Assembly: GCA_038239305.1 (NCBI GenBank)
Contig: JBBSEW010000003.1
Location: 1 to 64,000 of the forward strand
Source: JALYUA01 sp038239305
Lineage (GTDB): Bacteria; Acidobacteriota; Thermoanaerobaculia; UBA5066; Gp7-AA6
DNA: 64,000 nt
Reading direction: 5' to 3'
The notes under the pieces are model-generated. The model searched no databases. It was not told the origin of the DNA and worked only from the letters and a program-made list of their open reading frames with translations. The position numbers and the translations under genes were made by a program. Below are positions 9,755 through 18,518 of this stretch, piece after piece. Every line of letters starts with the position of its first letter. Position 1 is the first letter of the stretch.

Positions 9755-10470
9755 CAGGAGCTCTCCACGCCGAACGCCTGGCGAAGCCTCGCGACCGACC
9801 CGCCGGCCCGGCCGGAGGACCCCAGGAACTCGGGCTCCTCACGCTCGAGGCGCGCGATGACCCGCGCGGCCATGCCTTCCGCGCGCGCCGGCTCGAGGTC
9901 GCCGGCGCGCCGCAGCAGGGACTCGACGAGCGCCACGTCCTCCCCCTGCCAGCCCCGCGGGATGCGGCGCAGGAGCGGCTCCGCCGGGACGGCGCGGTCG
10001 TGGATGACGACGGTGCCCGCGAGGCGGTCTCCGAGGCGCCGCGCGAGCGGGTCGATCGCCATCAGGGGAACCCCGACGATGACATCGACGACGCGGATGA
10101 GGTTGCGGGTGAGCAGCGCTCCGACGCCGGCGGTCCCTCCACCGCGCGTCACGACCCGCAGCCCGATGATCCTCTTGCCGGGCGTGCGGCCGCCCATGGC
10201 GATCTCCGTGCCGGCGAAGTAAGCGGAGTCGATGGCGAACGCGCCGGTGAGATAGATCACGGGCATCCAGCCGCCGAGGCCTCTCGCGAAGCCCGTCACG
10301 AACAAGACGATGACCCAGACGATCTGGATCGCGAGCTGGAAGAGCGTGTCGAGAAACGCGGCGAGCACACGCGAGCCGACGCCCGCGATCGGCAGCGTCA
10401 GGAAGACGTTGTCGAGCCCGAGGATCGTCCCCTCCGGAACCGCCGGCGACGAGTCACTCCGGTCGGGCAG
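9754..10470 (-). CDS. RDD-family membrane protein
   Basis: The RDD signature is present: GSRVLAAFLDTLFQ with the first Asp, GGRTPGKRIIGLRVV, and RNLIRVVDVIVGVPL with the second Arg-Asp pair, followed by DRLAGTVVI. Three membrane helices are expected. The frame has no ATG, GTG or TTG near the domain start; the best site is CTG at 10470, five bases after GAGGAGG, giving 238 residues. The open frame continues upstream to 10836 but that part overlaps another gene. It is the first gene of the DUF58-SpoIIM operon. The domain call is firm, the exact start is not. Confidence 0.8.
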   Translation of the reverse strand: MPDRSDSSPAVPEGTILGLDNVFLTLPIAGVGSRVLAAFLDTLFQLAIQIVWVIVLFVTGFARGLGGWMPVIYLTGAFAIDSAYFAGTEIAMGGRTPGKRIIGLRVVTRGGGTAGVGALLTRNLIRVVDVIVGVPLMAIDPLARRLGDRLAGTVVIHDRAVPAEPLLRRIPRGWQGEDVALVESLLRRAGDLEPARAEGMAARVIARLEREEPEFLGSSGRAGGSVARLRQAFGVESS

Positions 10471-10541
10471 ATCTCCCTCCTCGGATGCGGTGCTGTCCTG
10501 CGTGTGGAGCGCGGAGCGTCGGAACGGGCCGAGTTTACCGT

Positions 10542-11066
10542 TTACCGGAGAACCGTTCCGGGAGAGCCCTTTGCGGGCGGGGGCGGCGAGCCCCGCGGGC
10601 CGTAGCGCCGCAGCAGTACGGCTTCGAGATCCGGAAACGCGGTGAACACTTCGTCGGACGCTCCCAGGATCCATCCCGAGGCCTGTTCGACGGGCATGCC
10701 GAGAACGAGAGACACCGGCTTTCCGATCCGATGCGCGAGCGTGATCTCGGCGGCAGTCCCCCCGCCGCGCGCAGCCGCGCCGTCCCAGTAGGCGATGACG
10801 TAGTCGGTCTCCTCCTCGATCCGAGCGAGATCCCACGCGATGATCTTGCGGATCACGGCGCGGTATCGCCGGGCGTCCTCGACCTTCCAGCGGCGAAAGC
10901 CGCCGACCTCCTCGTCCGTGAGGTTCTTCTTCTCGTCCGCCGACGGATCGTAGACGCGGTGTCCGAGGGATTCCGCGAGGAAGCGGCCGAGAGTCACGCG
11001 CCAGCCGGCGCCGAGATCGGGGGCGTGCTCGATCGCGCCGGAGAGATAGACACGCAGACCTTTCAC
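10542..11066 (-). CDS. Nucleoside 2-deoxyribosyltransferase-like protein
   Basis: The 174-residue protein begins VKGLRVYLSGAIEHA, the characteristic beta strand and loop of the nucleoside 2-deoxyribosyltransferase fold, and later has DYVIAYWDGAAARGGGTAAEITLA, which aligns with the family's catalytic Asp/Glu region. The fold also includes other N-glycosidases, so substrate is uncertain. The GTG at 11066 overlaps the nth stop (GTGA), supporting this start and coupling to endonuclease III. The overlap suggests co-expression, perhaps in damaged-nucleotide handling. Confidence 0.75.
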   Translation of the reverse strand: MKGLRVYLSGAIEHAPDLGAGWRVTLGRFLAESLGHRVYDPSADEKKNLTDEEVGGFRRWKVEDARRYRAVIRKIIAWDLARIEEETDYVIAYWDGAAARGGGTAAEITLAHRIGKPVSLVLGMPVEQASGWILGASDEVFTAFPDLEAVLLRRYGPRGSPPPPAKGSPGTVLR

Positions 11067-11809
11067 AGAACTCCGATTTTCGGACAGAGAGGATTGACCG
11101 GACAGATCTCGCAGAGCGGCTTTCGGGCGAGACAGATCTGCCGCCCGTGGTAGATCAACTGGTGCGCGGCCACCGTCCGCTGTCCCCGCCGGACCAGGGC
11201 GTCCATGTCCGCCTCGACCTTCACCGGATCGGTCTCGCGAGTGAAGCCGAGCCGCCTCGCGAGGCGTCCGACATGTGTGTCGACCACGAATCCCGCGTCG
11301 ATTCCGAATGCGTTGCCGAGCACGACGTTCGCGGTCTTCCTCCCCACGCCGGGAAGCTCGACGAGCTCCTCCATCGTGCGGGGGACTGTTCCGCCGTGTC
11401 CGGCCGCGATCGCCGCGCCCAGGCCGCGGAGACTCTTCGCCTTCGAGTTGAAGAATCCCGTGCTCCGGATGTCGTTCTCGAGCTCGCCCGGGGCGGCGCG
11501 GGCGTAGTCCGCCGCCGTGCGGTACTTCGCGAAGAGGGCGGGAGTCACCTTGTTCACTCCGACGTCCGTCGATTGCGCGGAGAGAACCGTCGCCACGAGG
11601 AGCTCGAGCGGCGAGGAGAAGCGGAGGGCGGTGTGAGCGTCCGGATACGTCTTCGCGAGGCGCCGGAAGACGGCGTTCGCCCGCCGTTTCGTTTCTTCGG
11701 GCGTCTCGCGGGGGGGCCTGGAACGGGAGCGGGAACGGGAGCGGGATCGCTTCCGTACAACCCCCGCGCGGGTCGGAGAGGAGGTCGCCGCCTTTGCGCG
11801 TTTGGCCAC
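11063..11809 (-). CDS. nth: Endonuclease III
   Basis: This base-excision-repair DNA glycosylase/AP lyase acts on oxidised pyrimidines. The 248-residue protein has the helix-hairpin-helix LPGVGRKTANVV with catalytic Lys158, the catalytic Asp177 in VVDTHVGRL, and the [4Fe-4S] loop with cysteines 226, 233, 236 and 242. An unusual N-terminal 35-residue extension is basic with five Ser-Arg dipeptides (RSRSRSRSRS). Initiation is probably leaderless: TAAAAT ends 6 nt before the GTG at 11809 and no SD is visible. Confidence 0.95.
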   Translation of the reverse strand: MAKRAKAATSSPTRAGVVRKRSRSRSRSRSRPPRETPEETKRRANAVFRRLAKTYPDAHTALRFSSPLELLVATVLSAQSTDVGVNKVTPALFAKYRTAADYARAAPGELENDIRSTGFFNSKAKSLRGLGAAIAAGHGGTVPRTMEELVELPGVGRKTANVVLGNAFGIDAGFVVDTHVGRLARRLGFTRETDPVKVEADMDALVRRGQRTVAAHQLIYHGRQICLARKPLCEICPVNPLCPKIGVL

Positions 11810-11815
11810 GGACGG

Positions 11816-11821
11816 ATTTTA
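11816..11821 (-). promoter_or_regulatory. Leaderless-type -10 box of nth
   Basis: Minus-strand TAAAAT lies 6 nt before the GTG, placing the expected transcription start at or next to the initiation codon. Confidence 0.55.
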
Positions 11822-11914
11822 CTCTCGGCTTCTGCACAACTTTCGCGGCATTGACCCGCCTCGCAGGACGGTGATTTACTTCGCGCCTCCGGATTCCAGG
11901 AAAAGGAACACACC

Positions 11915-13597
11915 ATTCGTCACCGGCACTCGTTCGCGGCGTACACCCTGCTCGCGCTCCTCGCCGCGCGAGGTCTCTGTGCGGCCGACGCAAGGGGAGC
12001 GCACGCGAGCGGGACGGCGGCGACTCTGACCGTTCTCCACACGTCGGACCTCCACGGACACGTCGATCCGCGCGACGAAATCGCCGACCGGGACTACGGC
12101 GAGGGGCTGGCCCGCATCGCGACGTCCGTGCGGGCGGCTCGCGCGGAGGGACATCCGACGCTCCTCCTCGATTCGGGAGACACGATCCAGGGAACTCCTA
12201 TGCAGGCGATCGCCTTTCAGCGCCAGGCCGCGGCGGAGGATCCGACGATCCGCGCGATGAATGCGCTGGCCTACGACGCGATGGCCGTGGGAAATCACGA
12301 ATACGACTTCGGGCTCGCCCGCCTGGAGGCGTCCCGGAAGCAGGCGCGGTTCCCGTTCCTGTCGGCCAACATCGTCCGGCAAGATGGAAAGCCGGCCTTC
12401 GCGCCCTATCTCGTGAAAGTAATCGGGGGTGCCCGGATCGGCATCCTGGGTTTGACGACGAAGAGCGTGCCGGGCTGGGAGCGGCCCGCCTATGTTGCCG
12501 GCCTCCGCTTCCTCGACACGGTCGAGACGGCGCGGCGCTTCGTCCCGATCCTGCGCGGGCAGGAGAAGTGCGACGTCGTCATCGTCATCACGCACCAGGG
12601 ATTCGAGAAAGATCTCGCGACCGGCGCCGATAGGGGATCCGACGGGGAGAACCAGGCTTACGCGATCGCGACGGAAGTGGACGGCATCGACCTCCTGCTG
12701 ACCGGCCACACACACACCGTCATCGAGCCGCGCGTGCTCGGAAAGACCTGGATTTCGCAGCCGGGCCGATTCGGCAATACGCTGACGCGCTTCGACCTGA
12801 GCCTCGTCCGGAAGGCCGGACGATGGAGTGTCGCGAGCGTCGCCGGAAGGAACCTGCCGATGAAGGACGTGGAGGCCGACCCGGAGATCCGGAAGCAGGC
12901 GTCGGTGGAGCACGAGGCGGCGATGACTTTCCTCGGGGCCTCGGTCGCGACCCTGGCGTCTCCCGCCTCGGTGCGCGACGCGAGAACGGCGGACAACGGC
13001 GTCATCGACTGGCTCCACGACGTCCAGCGCCGGGAGGGAAAGGCGGACCTCTCGTTCGCGTCGCTTCTTCCCGGATCTCTTCCCGTATGGGCGACGGGAC
13101 CGCTCCTGGCGCGCCAGATCTGGGCCTTCTATCCCTACGAGAATTCCCTCGTGACCGTTCGCGCCACGGGCCGCCAGGTGCGGGCGGCGCTCGAGTCCGC
13201 CGGCCGGTGCATCTCGGGAATCGCGGCCCAGGACGGCCAGATGGTGTGGAAGCGCAATCCCGCGGTCTGGGGCTACAACTGCGACACGATGGACGGAGCG
13301 GAGTACGCCATCGATCCGACGCGGCCCGAGGGTCATCGCGTCCTGTTTCTGCGCCGCGGAGGCAAGGATATTTCCGAGGACGACACCTTCGCGGTGGCGA
13401 TCAACTCCTACCGGGCGTCGGGCGGCGGCGGATACCCGATGTGGCGGGATTGCCCGCATGTGGCGGAGTCCGCCGTCTCTCTGCGGGACCTGCTGCTCGA
13501 GGACGCGCGGCGGAGGAAGACGCTCGACCTCGAGCCGAACGAAAACTGGTTTCTCGCCCCCGGGCTAACGGAAGGCCGATTCGGTGATTCGAACTGA
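11915..13597 (+). CDS. Secreted 5'-nucleotidase / metallophosphoesterase (apparent ATT start)
   Basis: The two-domain 5'-nucleotidase family is clear: HTSDLHGH with metal ligands Asp45 and His47, LLLDSGD, VGNHEYDFG, and TGHTHT, then the C-terminal substrate domain containing VTVRATGRQVRAALESAGR. It releases phosphate from nucleotides in the periplasm or outside. The catalytic N-terminus requires translation from before 12040, yet the open frame back to 11855 has no ATG, GTG or TTG there. ATT at 11915 follows AGGAAAAGGA and gives a good signal peptide (RHRHSF, then YTLLALLAARGLCAADA). The product would have 560 residues. An indel or a CTG start at 11948 are alternatives. Confidence 0.85.
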   Translation: MRHRHSFAAYTLLALLAARGLCAADARGAHASGTAATLTVLHTSDLHGHVDPRDEIADRDYGEGLARIATSVRAARAEGHPTLLLDSGDTIQGTPMQAIAFQRQAAAEDPTIRAMNALAYDAMAVGNHEYDFGLARLEASRKQARFPFLSANIVRQDGKPAFAPYLVKVIGGARIGILGLTTKSVPGWERPAYVAGLRFLDTVETARRFVPILRGQEKCDVVIVITHQGFEKDLATGADRGSDGENQAYAIATEVDGIDLLLTGHTHTVIEPRVLGKTWISQPGRFGNTLTRFDLSLVRKAGRWSVASVAGRNLPMKDVEADPEIRKQASVEHEAAMTFLGASVATLASPASVRDARTADNGVIDWLHDVQRREGKADLSFASLLPGSLPVWATGPLLARQIWAFYPYENSLVTVRATGRQVRAALESAGRCISGIAAQDGQMVWKRNPAVWGYNCDTMDGAEYAIDPTRPEGHRVLFLRRGGKDISEDDTFAVAINSYRASGGGGYPMWRDCPHVAESAVSLRDLLLEDARRRKTLDLEPNENWFLAPGLTEGRFGDSN

Positions 13598-13634
13598 CCG
13601 GACGACTATTCGTGAGAAGAAAGAGGAGCTTGCC

Positions 13635-16601
13635 ATGGAGAGAATCGGGACCCTGACTCGAGTTCTGGCCGCCTGTCTCATCGCGGGCGCGGCCGCAGTT
13701 TCCGCGTTCGCCCAGAGCCCCACCGGCTCGATCACGGGCAACGTGGTGGATGGCAACGGCGGGGCGCTTCCGGGCGCGACCGTGACCATCGTCAGCGTCG
13801 ATACGGGAGCGGCGAAGACGGCGACGACCGGCTCGGCCGGCAACTTCACCTTCCCCGTGTTGGCCGTCGGCCGCTATTCGGTAATGGCCGAGCTGGCCGG
13901 GTTCGCCTCCGCGAAAGTGGCGAACGTCACCGTCTCCATCGGTTCGCAGGAGAAGGTCACGCTCAAGATGGATGTCGCCGGAGTCGCGGCGGCCGTGACG
14001 GTTTCGACCGAGGCGCCGCTCATCGAAGCGACCCAGTCCCAGCAGGAGTCCGTCGTCGGCCAGAAGCTGATCGAGAACCTTCCGACGAACGGCCGAAACT
14101 TCATCGACTTCGTGCTGACGACGCCGGGCGTCGTCCGGGACGTGCGGCTCGGGGACATCAGCTTCGCCGGGCAGCGCGGCACCCTGAACAGCCTCGTCGT
14201 CGACGGCGCGGACAACAACAACACGTTCTTCGGACAGGCTCTCGGACGCACGGGCTCTGGCCGCGCGCCCTATCAGTTCTCCCAGGACGCCGTGAAGGAG
14301 TTCCAGGTCAATCGCAACGCGTATTCCGCGGAATACGGCCGCGCGGGAGGCGCCGTCATCAACGTGGTGACGAAGTCCGGCACGAACGATTTTCACGGTA
14401 CCGGCTTCTACTTCTTCCGGGACAAGTCGATCAATGCGATCAACTACATCGACGAGTTCAACGGCCGGGCAAAGGCGCCGTACCACTTCGATCAGTTCGG
14501 CGCGAGCCTCGGCGGCCCGATCGTGAAGGACAAGCTCTTTATCTTCGCGAACTACGACGGCCAGAGGAACACGGTCCCGAACACGGTCAACCCCCTCCCT
14601 CCCCTCTCCGGACTCCCGACGGACCCCGATACGATCGCCGGGTACAACAAGCTCTCTCCGCTCGCACAGAGCTGGAACCGCGCCCAGAACCAGGACGTCT
14701 ATCTCGTGAAGGCCGACTACGAGGCGAGCTCGCTGAATCACGTGACGCTGCGCTACAACCGGCAGGACTTCACGGGTGGCAATTTCGAGAACGGCGGGAT
14801 CACGAACTCGATCGAGCACACGGGCGACTCGCTCGTGAAGACCGATACGCTGGCAGGCTCGCTCGCCACGTCGGTGACCCCGACGCTGTTCAACGAGCTG
14901 CGGGGCCAGTACGCGAAGGACAGCGAGCCGGGACTCGCCAACAGCGCCAACCCCGAAGGAATCGTCCAGCAGGGCGGTCAAACCGTCCTGACGATCGGGC
15001 GCAACTCGTTCTCTCCCCGCGAGACGACCATCAAGCGCTACCAGGCCGCGGACACCGCAACGCTGCTCTTCGGGAACCACACGGCCAAGGTCGGCCTGGA
15101 CTACAACAAGGACGACATCCTCAACTTCTTCCCGGGCAACTTCTTCGGGTCGTACACGTTTCCGAGCATCGCTGCGTTCAACCAGGGCATTCCCACGCGG
15201 TACGTCCAGGCCTTCCCGGGACCGGGCACGAGCGGGCCGTACACGAATCCCGACCTTCGCGACTACTCGGCGTTCGCGACCGACGAATGGCGGATCATGC
15301 CGAACCTGACCGTGAACGTCGGCCTGCGCTACGACCGGCAGGACATCCACCAGCCATCGGTTTTAAACCCCGACGCGCAGCTGCTCGCGGCGGGACTGCG
15401 CACCAACGAGATTCCCGAGGACAAGAACAACATCGCGCCCCGCATCGGCGTCGCCTGGACTCCGAAGGGCGATGACCGCACGGTCGTCCGCGCCGGCTAC
15501 GGCATCTTTTATGGCCGCACGCCGTCGATCATCTACGGCACGGCGACGTCCAACAACGGCATCAACGTTCAGACCATCACGTTCACGGGAAGCCAGGTGC
15601 CGACGTATCCGAATGTCTTTGCCTCTCTGCCGACGGGCATCACGCTGCCGAAGCCCACGATCTTCGTCATGGACCCGAACTACCAGGAGCCGAAGATCAC
15701 GCAGGCGAGCGCCGGCGTCGAGCACGCCCTGACGCCCGACATCTCCGTCTCCCTCGGCTATCTCTACGTCCGCGGCTCATACCTGACGCGCTCGACGGAC
15801 CTCAATCAGTCGGGTCCGACGACCACTACCACGCCGATCGCGGGCGACGGCAACGCTTCGTACACTCGCTATACCGGCCCGCGGCCGTTCACGAATTTCG
15901 CCCGCATCATCGAGTTTCAGAGCTCCGCAAGCTCCGAGTACAACGGCGCGACCCTCGAGCTCGTGAAGCGTTATTCGCGAGGCTGGACGGCCCGAGTCGC
16001 TTACACCTACAGCAAGGTCATGGACAACAAGCCGGACGCCACGGCCGTCGTGCCGGGCACGGACGACGTGAAGTATGCCCAGGATCCCGGCAACCTGAAC
16101 GGCGACTGGGCTCCGGGCGACAACGACGTCCGGCACCGGCTCGTCGTGAGCGGCCTCTACGCGCTGGACTTCGGAGCCGACAACCCGAACCATTTCGTGC
16201 GCTTCCTGACGAGCGGATGGTCGCTCGCCGGGATCGTAACGGTCCAGACGGGCCAGCCTTACAGCGCGACGATCAATACGGATCTCAACAACGACCAGAA
16301 CTTCTCGAACGATCGCGCCCCGGGCTTCGGCCGGAACACGTTCCGCCTGCCGACGATCCTCTCGGTCGATCCCCGCATCTCGAAGCACATCGGCATCGGT
16401 CCGTTGGATGTCGAAGTCATCGCGGAAGCGTTCAACGTGTTCAACAACAAAAACGTCACGACCGTGCGGACGACGTACTACAACCTCTCGAACGGCCAGC
16501 TCGTCCCGGTCAACAACCCGACCTCGCGCACGCGGTTCGGCGCGCCGACGGCAACCCTCGGATCCAGGATCCTCCAGCTCGCCGCCAAGGTGAGCTTCTA
16601 A
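13635..16601 (+). CDS. TonB-dependent receptor, Oar-like, with carboxypeptidase-regulatory domain
   Basis: This 988-residue outer-membrane protein has a signal peptide (1-28, ending VSAFAQ), a carboxypeptidase-regulatory/Ig-like domain (about 32-115: GSITGNVVDGNGGALPGATV), a plug domain (about 130-255: GQKLIENLPTNGRNF, VDGADNNN, AEYGRAGGAVINVVTKSGTN), and a beta barrel ending in a terminal Phe. Such Oar/SusC-like receptors are strongly expanded in Acidobacteriota; substrate is unknown. The ATG at 13635 follows GAGGAG by 6 nt. It starts 37 bp after the nucleotidase stop and a strong terminator follows, so the two may form an operon. Confidence 0.92.
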   Translation: MERIGTLTRVLAACLIAGAAAVSAFAQSPTGSITGNVVDGNGGALPGATVTIVSVDTGAAKTATTGSAGNFTFPVLAVGRYSVMAELAGFASAKVANVTVSIGSQEKVTLKMDVAGVAAAVTVSTEAPLIEATQSQQESVVGQKLIENLPTNGRNFIDFVLTTPGVVRDVRLGDISFAGQRGTLNSLVVDGADNNNTFFGQALGRTGSGRAPYQFSQDAVKEFQVNRNAYSAEYGRAGGAVINVVTKSGTNDFHGTGFYFFRDKSINAINYIDEFNGRAKAPYHFDQFGASLGGPIVKDKLFIFANYDGQRNTVPNTVNPLPPLSGLPTDPDTIAGYNKLSPLAQSWNRAQNQDVYLVKADYEASSLNHVTLRYNRQDFTGGNFENGGITNSIEHTGDSLVKTDTLAGSLATSVTPTLFNELRGQYAKDSEPGLANSANPEGIVQQGGQTVLTIGRNSFSPRETTIKRYQAADTATLLFGNHTAKVGLDYNKDDILNFFPGNFFGSYTFPSIAAFNQGIPTRYVQAFPGPGTSGPYTNPDLRDYSAFATDEWRIMPNLTVNVGLRYDRQDIHQPSVLNPDAQLLAAGLRTNEIPEDKNNIAPRIGVAWTPKGDDRTVVRAGYGIFYGRTPSIIYGTATSNNGINVQTITFTGSQVPTYPNVFASLPTGITLPKPTIFVMDPNYQEPKITQASAGVEHALTPDISVSLGYLYVRGSYLTRSTDLNQSGPTTTTTPIAGDGNASYTRYTGPRPFTNFARIIEFQSSASSEYNGATLELVKRYSRGWTARVAYTYSKVMDNKPDATAVVPGTDDVKYAQDPGNLNGDWAPGDNDVRHRLVVSGLYALDFGADNPNHFVRFLTSGWSLAGIVTVQTGQPYSATINTDLNNDQNFSNDRAPGFGRNTFRLPTILSVDPRISKHIGIGPLDVEVIAEAFNVFNNKNVTTVRTTYYNLSNGQLVPVNNPTSRTRFGAPTATLGSRILQLAAKVSF

Positions 16602-16614
16602 CCGGCGATCATGA

Positions 16615-16645
16615 GGGGCGCGCTTCGGCGCGCCCCCATTTTCCT
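16615..16645 (+). terminator. Rho-independent terminator of the TonB receptor gene
   Basis: A perfect 9-bp stem GGGGCGCGC / GCGCGCCCC closes a TTCG tetraloop (16615-16636) and is followed by CATTTTCCTT. It lies 14 bp after the stop codon. Confidence 0.8.
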
Positions 16646-16648
16646 TCC

Positions 16649-17104
16649 GTGCGTGCCACCACCCGCGCCGCTCTTCGCCGCGGCCAGGCGCTCTTCGACC
16701 GCGGATCGTTTTTCGAGGCGCACGAAGTCTGGGAGGCGGCGTGGCTCGGCGAAACGGGCTCGGTGCGGACGCTCCTGCAGGGACTGATCCAGATCGCGGC
16801 GGCGTTCTACAAGGTGTCGAGGGGGGAGCGCGCGGCCGGTGCCGTCCGGCTTTTCGACGCCGGGATGGGAAGACTGGAGTCGGTTCCGGAAGGCGAATCC
16901 GGGCTCAGGCTTGCCGCTTTCATCGCCGCGGTGCGGGCGGCGCGGGAAGCGGCCTCCCGCTGGGCGGCAGGGGAGTCGGAGCCGCCGGGTCCGGGGACGC
17001 GCCCGAAGCTCGGATCGGTCGGACGGGTTGGACCTGCCGCAGCGGCGCGAACGCCCCGCGGCCGAAGACGGAGCATTCGTACGAAGGGCCCCGGCGGAAG
17101 CTGA
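16649..17104 (+). CDS. DUF309 domain-containing protein
   Basis: The 151-residue protein carries the DUF309 core: FDRGSFFEAHEVWEAAW followed by LLQGLIQIAAAFYK, an all-helical fold of unknown function with conserved His and Glu. The GTG at 16649 is the first usable start, directly after the preceding terminator; no SD is visible. The Arg/Pro-rich C-terminal 60 residues lie antisense to the 3' end of the glycosyltransferase gene (185-bp convergent overlap), so the biologically relevant part is probably residues 1-95. Confidence 0.7.
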   Translation: MRATTRAALRRGQALFDRGSFFEAHEVWEAAWLGETGSVRTLLQGLIQIAAAFYKVSRGERAAGAVRLFDAGMGRLESVPEGESGLRLAAFIAAVRAAREAASRWAAGESEPPGPGTRPKLGSVGRVGPAAAARTPRGRRRSIRTKGPGGS

Positions 17105-18518
17105 CGATCGGCCGGAATCCGAGGGCGGCGAGCTCGGCGAGCGATTGCGGGTCGAGATGCCAGGCGTACACGGCGGCGACGTCGGCGCCCGAGGCCGCCT
17201 TGCGGATCGCAGCGGGATGAATCGGCTTGCTGTACTCGATCTCGCGGATCTCGACGTCGTTGCCGAGCCAGAGGTGTTCCCCGTACGCCCACTGCTGCTC
17301 GAGGGCCACCACGCGGGGCGGCGGCCGCATCGCGGCGATGAAGCGCGCCGCTTCGATACCCGACTGCACCTTGTCTCGGAGCACGGTGACGGTTCGCTCC
17401 AGGCCGTAGGGAACGCAGAGAACGAGCGCCGCGGCGGCGAGACCGCGCCGCCCGCCGTCGCGCAGGCGGTCCCATCCGGCCGCCCCCGCGATCGCCAGGA
17501 ACGGGATCGCGATCTGCAGGTATCGCCATTCCTTGTGGGCGAATCCCGACATCAGGATCACCGTTGCCAGGAAGACTGCCATCGCGGGCCGCGCGCGCCG
17601 CTCGCGCACCGCGGGAATGAGCAGGAGGAGCAGGACGGGCCCGGCCCATCGCAGCGAGGTCCGGAAATACCAGGGGAAGCGGTCCTCGGCCTGGAGGCGC
17701 GAGAGGGGGATCTCGAGCCACAGGATGCGGTAGAACGAGAAAAGGCTCGCGAACGGGCGACCCCAGGTGATCCAGTCGACGAGGCCCGCGCAGAGCGCCG
17801 CACCCGCGGCGAATCCGGCGAGGATGGCTCCGACGCGGCGCGCGTCGCGGAAACGCCAGAGCGTCCAGGCGAGCAACGGCAGGAGGACGACACCCTCGCT
17901 CCATCGCACCGCGAACGCCGCTCCCGCGAGCACGCCCGCCGCGAGGCACGCGGGCATGGGCCGGCTTCGGGCGGTGACGAGCACGAACGCGGCGAGGAAG
18001 AGAGCCGTCGAGATCGGCCGCGGGTAGGGAACGGATCCGAACGTGAGCGGAAGCCAGGCGACGGAATACAGGAACGCCGCGGCGAGCGCGGAGGACCCGC
18101 GAAATCCCCACCGGAGGGCGAGGAGGGCGCACAGCGCCACGCCGAGCGTCGAAAACAGAATCGTGGGAAGCGAGGCGAGGAAGTCGAGCATTGCCGGGCT
18201 CGACACCCCGAGGAGGACCGCGGCCTTCAGGACGGGTGCGACGAGGACGATCGGGTGAAACAGGCAGCGGAGCTCCCACGGGTGGTAGTCCACGCGCGCG
18301 GCGTATTTGGCGGCGGTCTCGACGATCTCGAGATCGTCTCCGGTGAGGTAGCCCCGCCATGATGCGGCGAGCCCGAGCTTCAGCGCGGCCGTGGCCGCGA
18401 GGAGCAGGAGGAGAAGGAGCCTTTGACGCTTCGAGAGCGAGCCGGCGGAGGGCTCGGCTTCGCCGGCTTCGTCGGCCCCGTCTTCGGCGGCCGGGAAAAG
18501 GGGCGCCGCCGGCGTCAG
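16920..18518 (-). CDS. Multi-pass membrane glycosyltransferase (GT22/GPI-mannosyltransferase-like)
   Basis: The protein has about ten helices and the layout of polyprenyl-phosphate-sugar-dependent membrane glycosyltransferases: a first helix, a loop with acidic residues (YLTGDDLEIVE), then YHPWELRCLFHPIVL. A C-terminal soluble part ends in a Pro-rich tail. The common start call would be GTG at 18293, but that removes the first helix and the acidic loop. The frame is open upstream, and CTG at 18518 overlaps the CHAD-gene stop as CTGA, giving 532 residues. No ATG, GTG or TTG exists between. Donor and acceptor are unknown; the start is uncertain. Confidence 0.72.
   Translation of the reverse strand: MTPAAPLFPAAEDGADEAGEAEPSAGSLSKRQRLLLLLLLAATAALKLGLAASWRGYLTGDDLEIVETAAKYAARVDYHPWELRCLFHPIVLVAPVLKAAVLLGVSSPAMLDFLASLPTILFSTLGVALCALLALRWGFRGSSALAAAFLYSVAWLPLTFGSVPYPRPISTALFLAAFVLVTARSRPMPACLAAGVLAGAAFAVRWSEGVVLLPLLAWTLWRFRDARRVGAILAGFAAGAALCAGLVDWITWGRPFASLFSFYRILWLEIPLSRLQAEDRFPWYFRTSLRWAGPVLLLLLIPAVRERRARPAMAVFLATVILMSGFAHKEWRYLQIAIPFLAIAGAAGWDRLRDGGRRGLAAAALVLCVPYGLERTVTVLRDKVQSGIEAARFIAAMRPPPRVVALEQQWAYGEHLWLGNDVEIREIEYSKPIHPAAIRKAASGADVAAVYAWHLDPQSLAELAALGFRPIVSFRRGPSYECSVFGRGAFAPLRQVQPVRPIRASGASPDPAAPTPLPPSGRPLPAPPAPRR

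Noticed and set aside
13401..15350. 649-codon frame antisense to the TonB receptor
   Set aside because: Composition and lack of domains mark it as a shadow frame.
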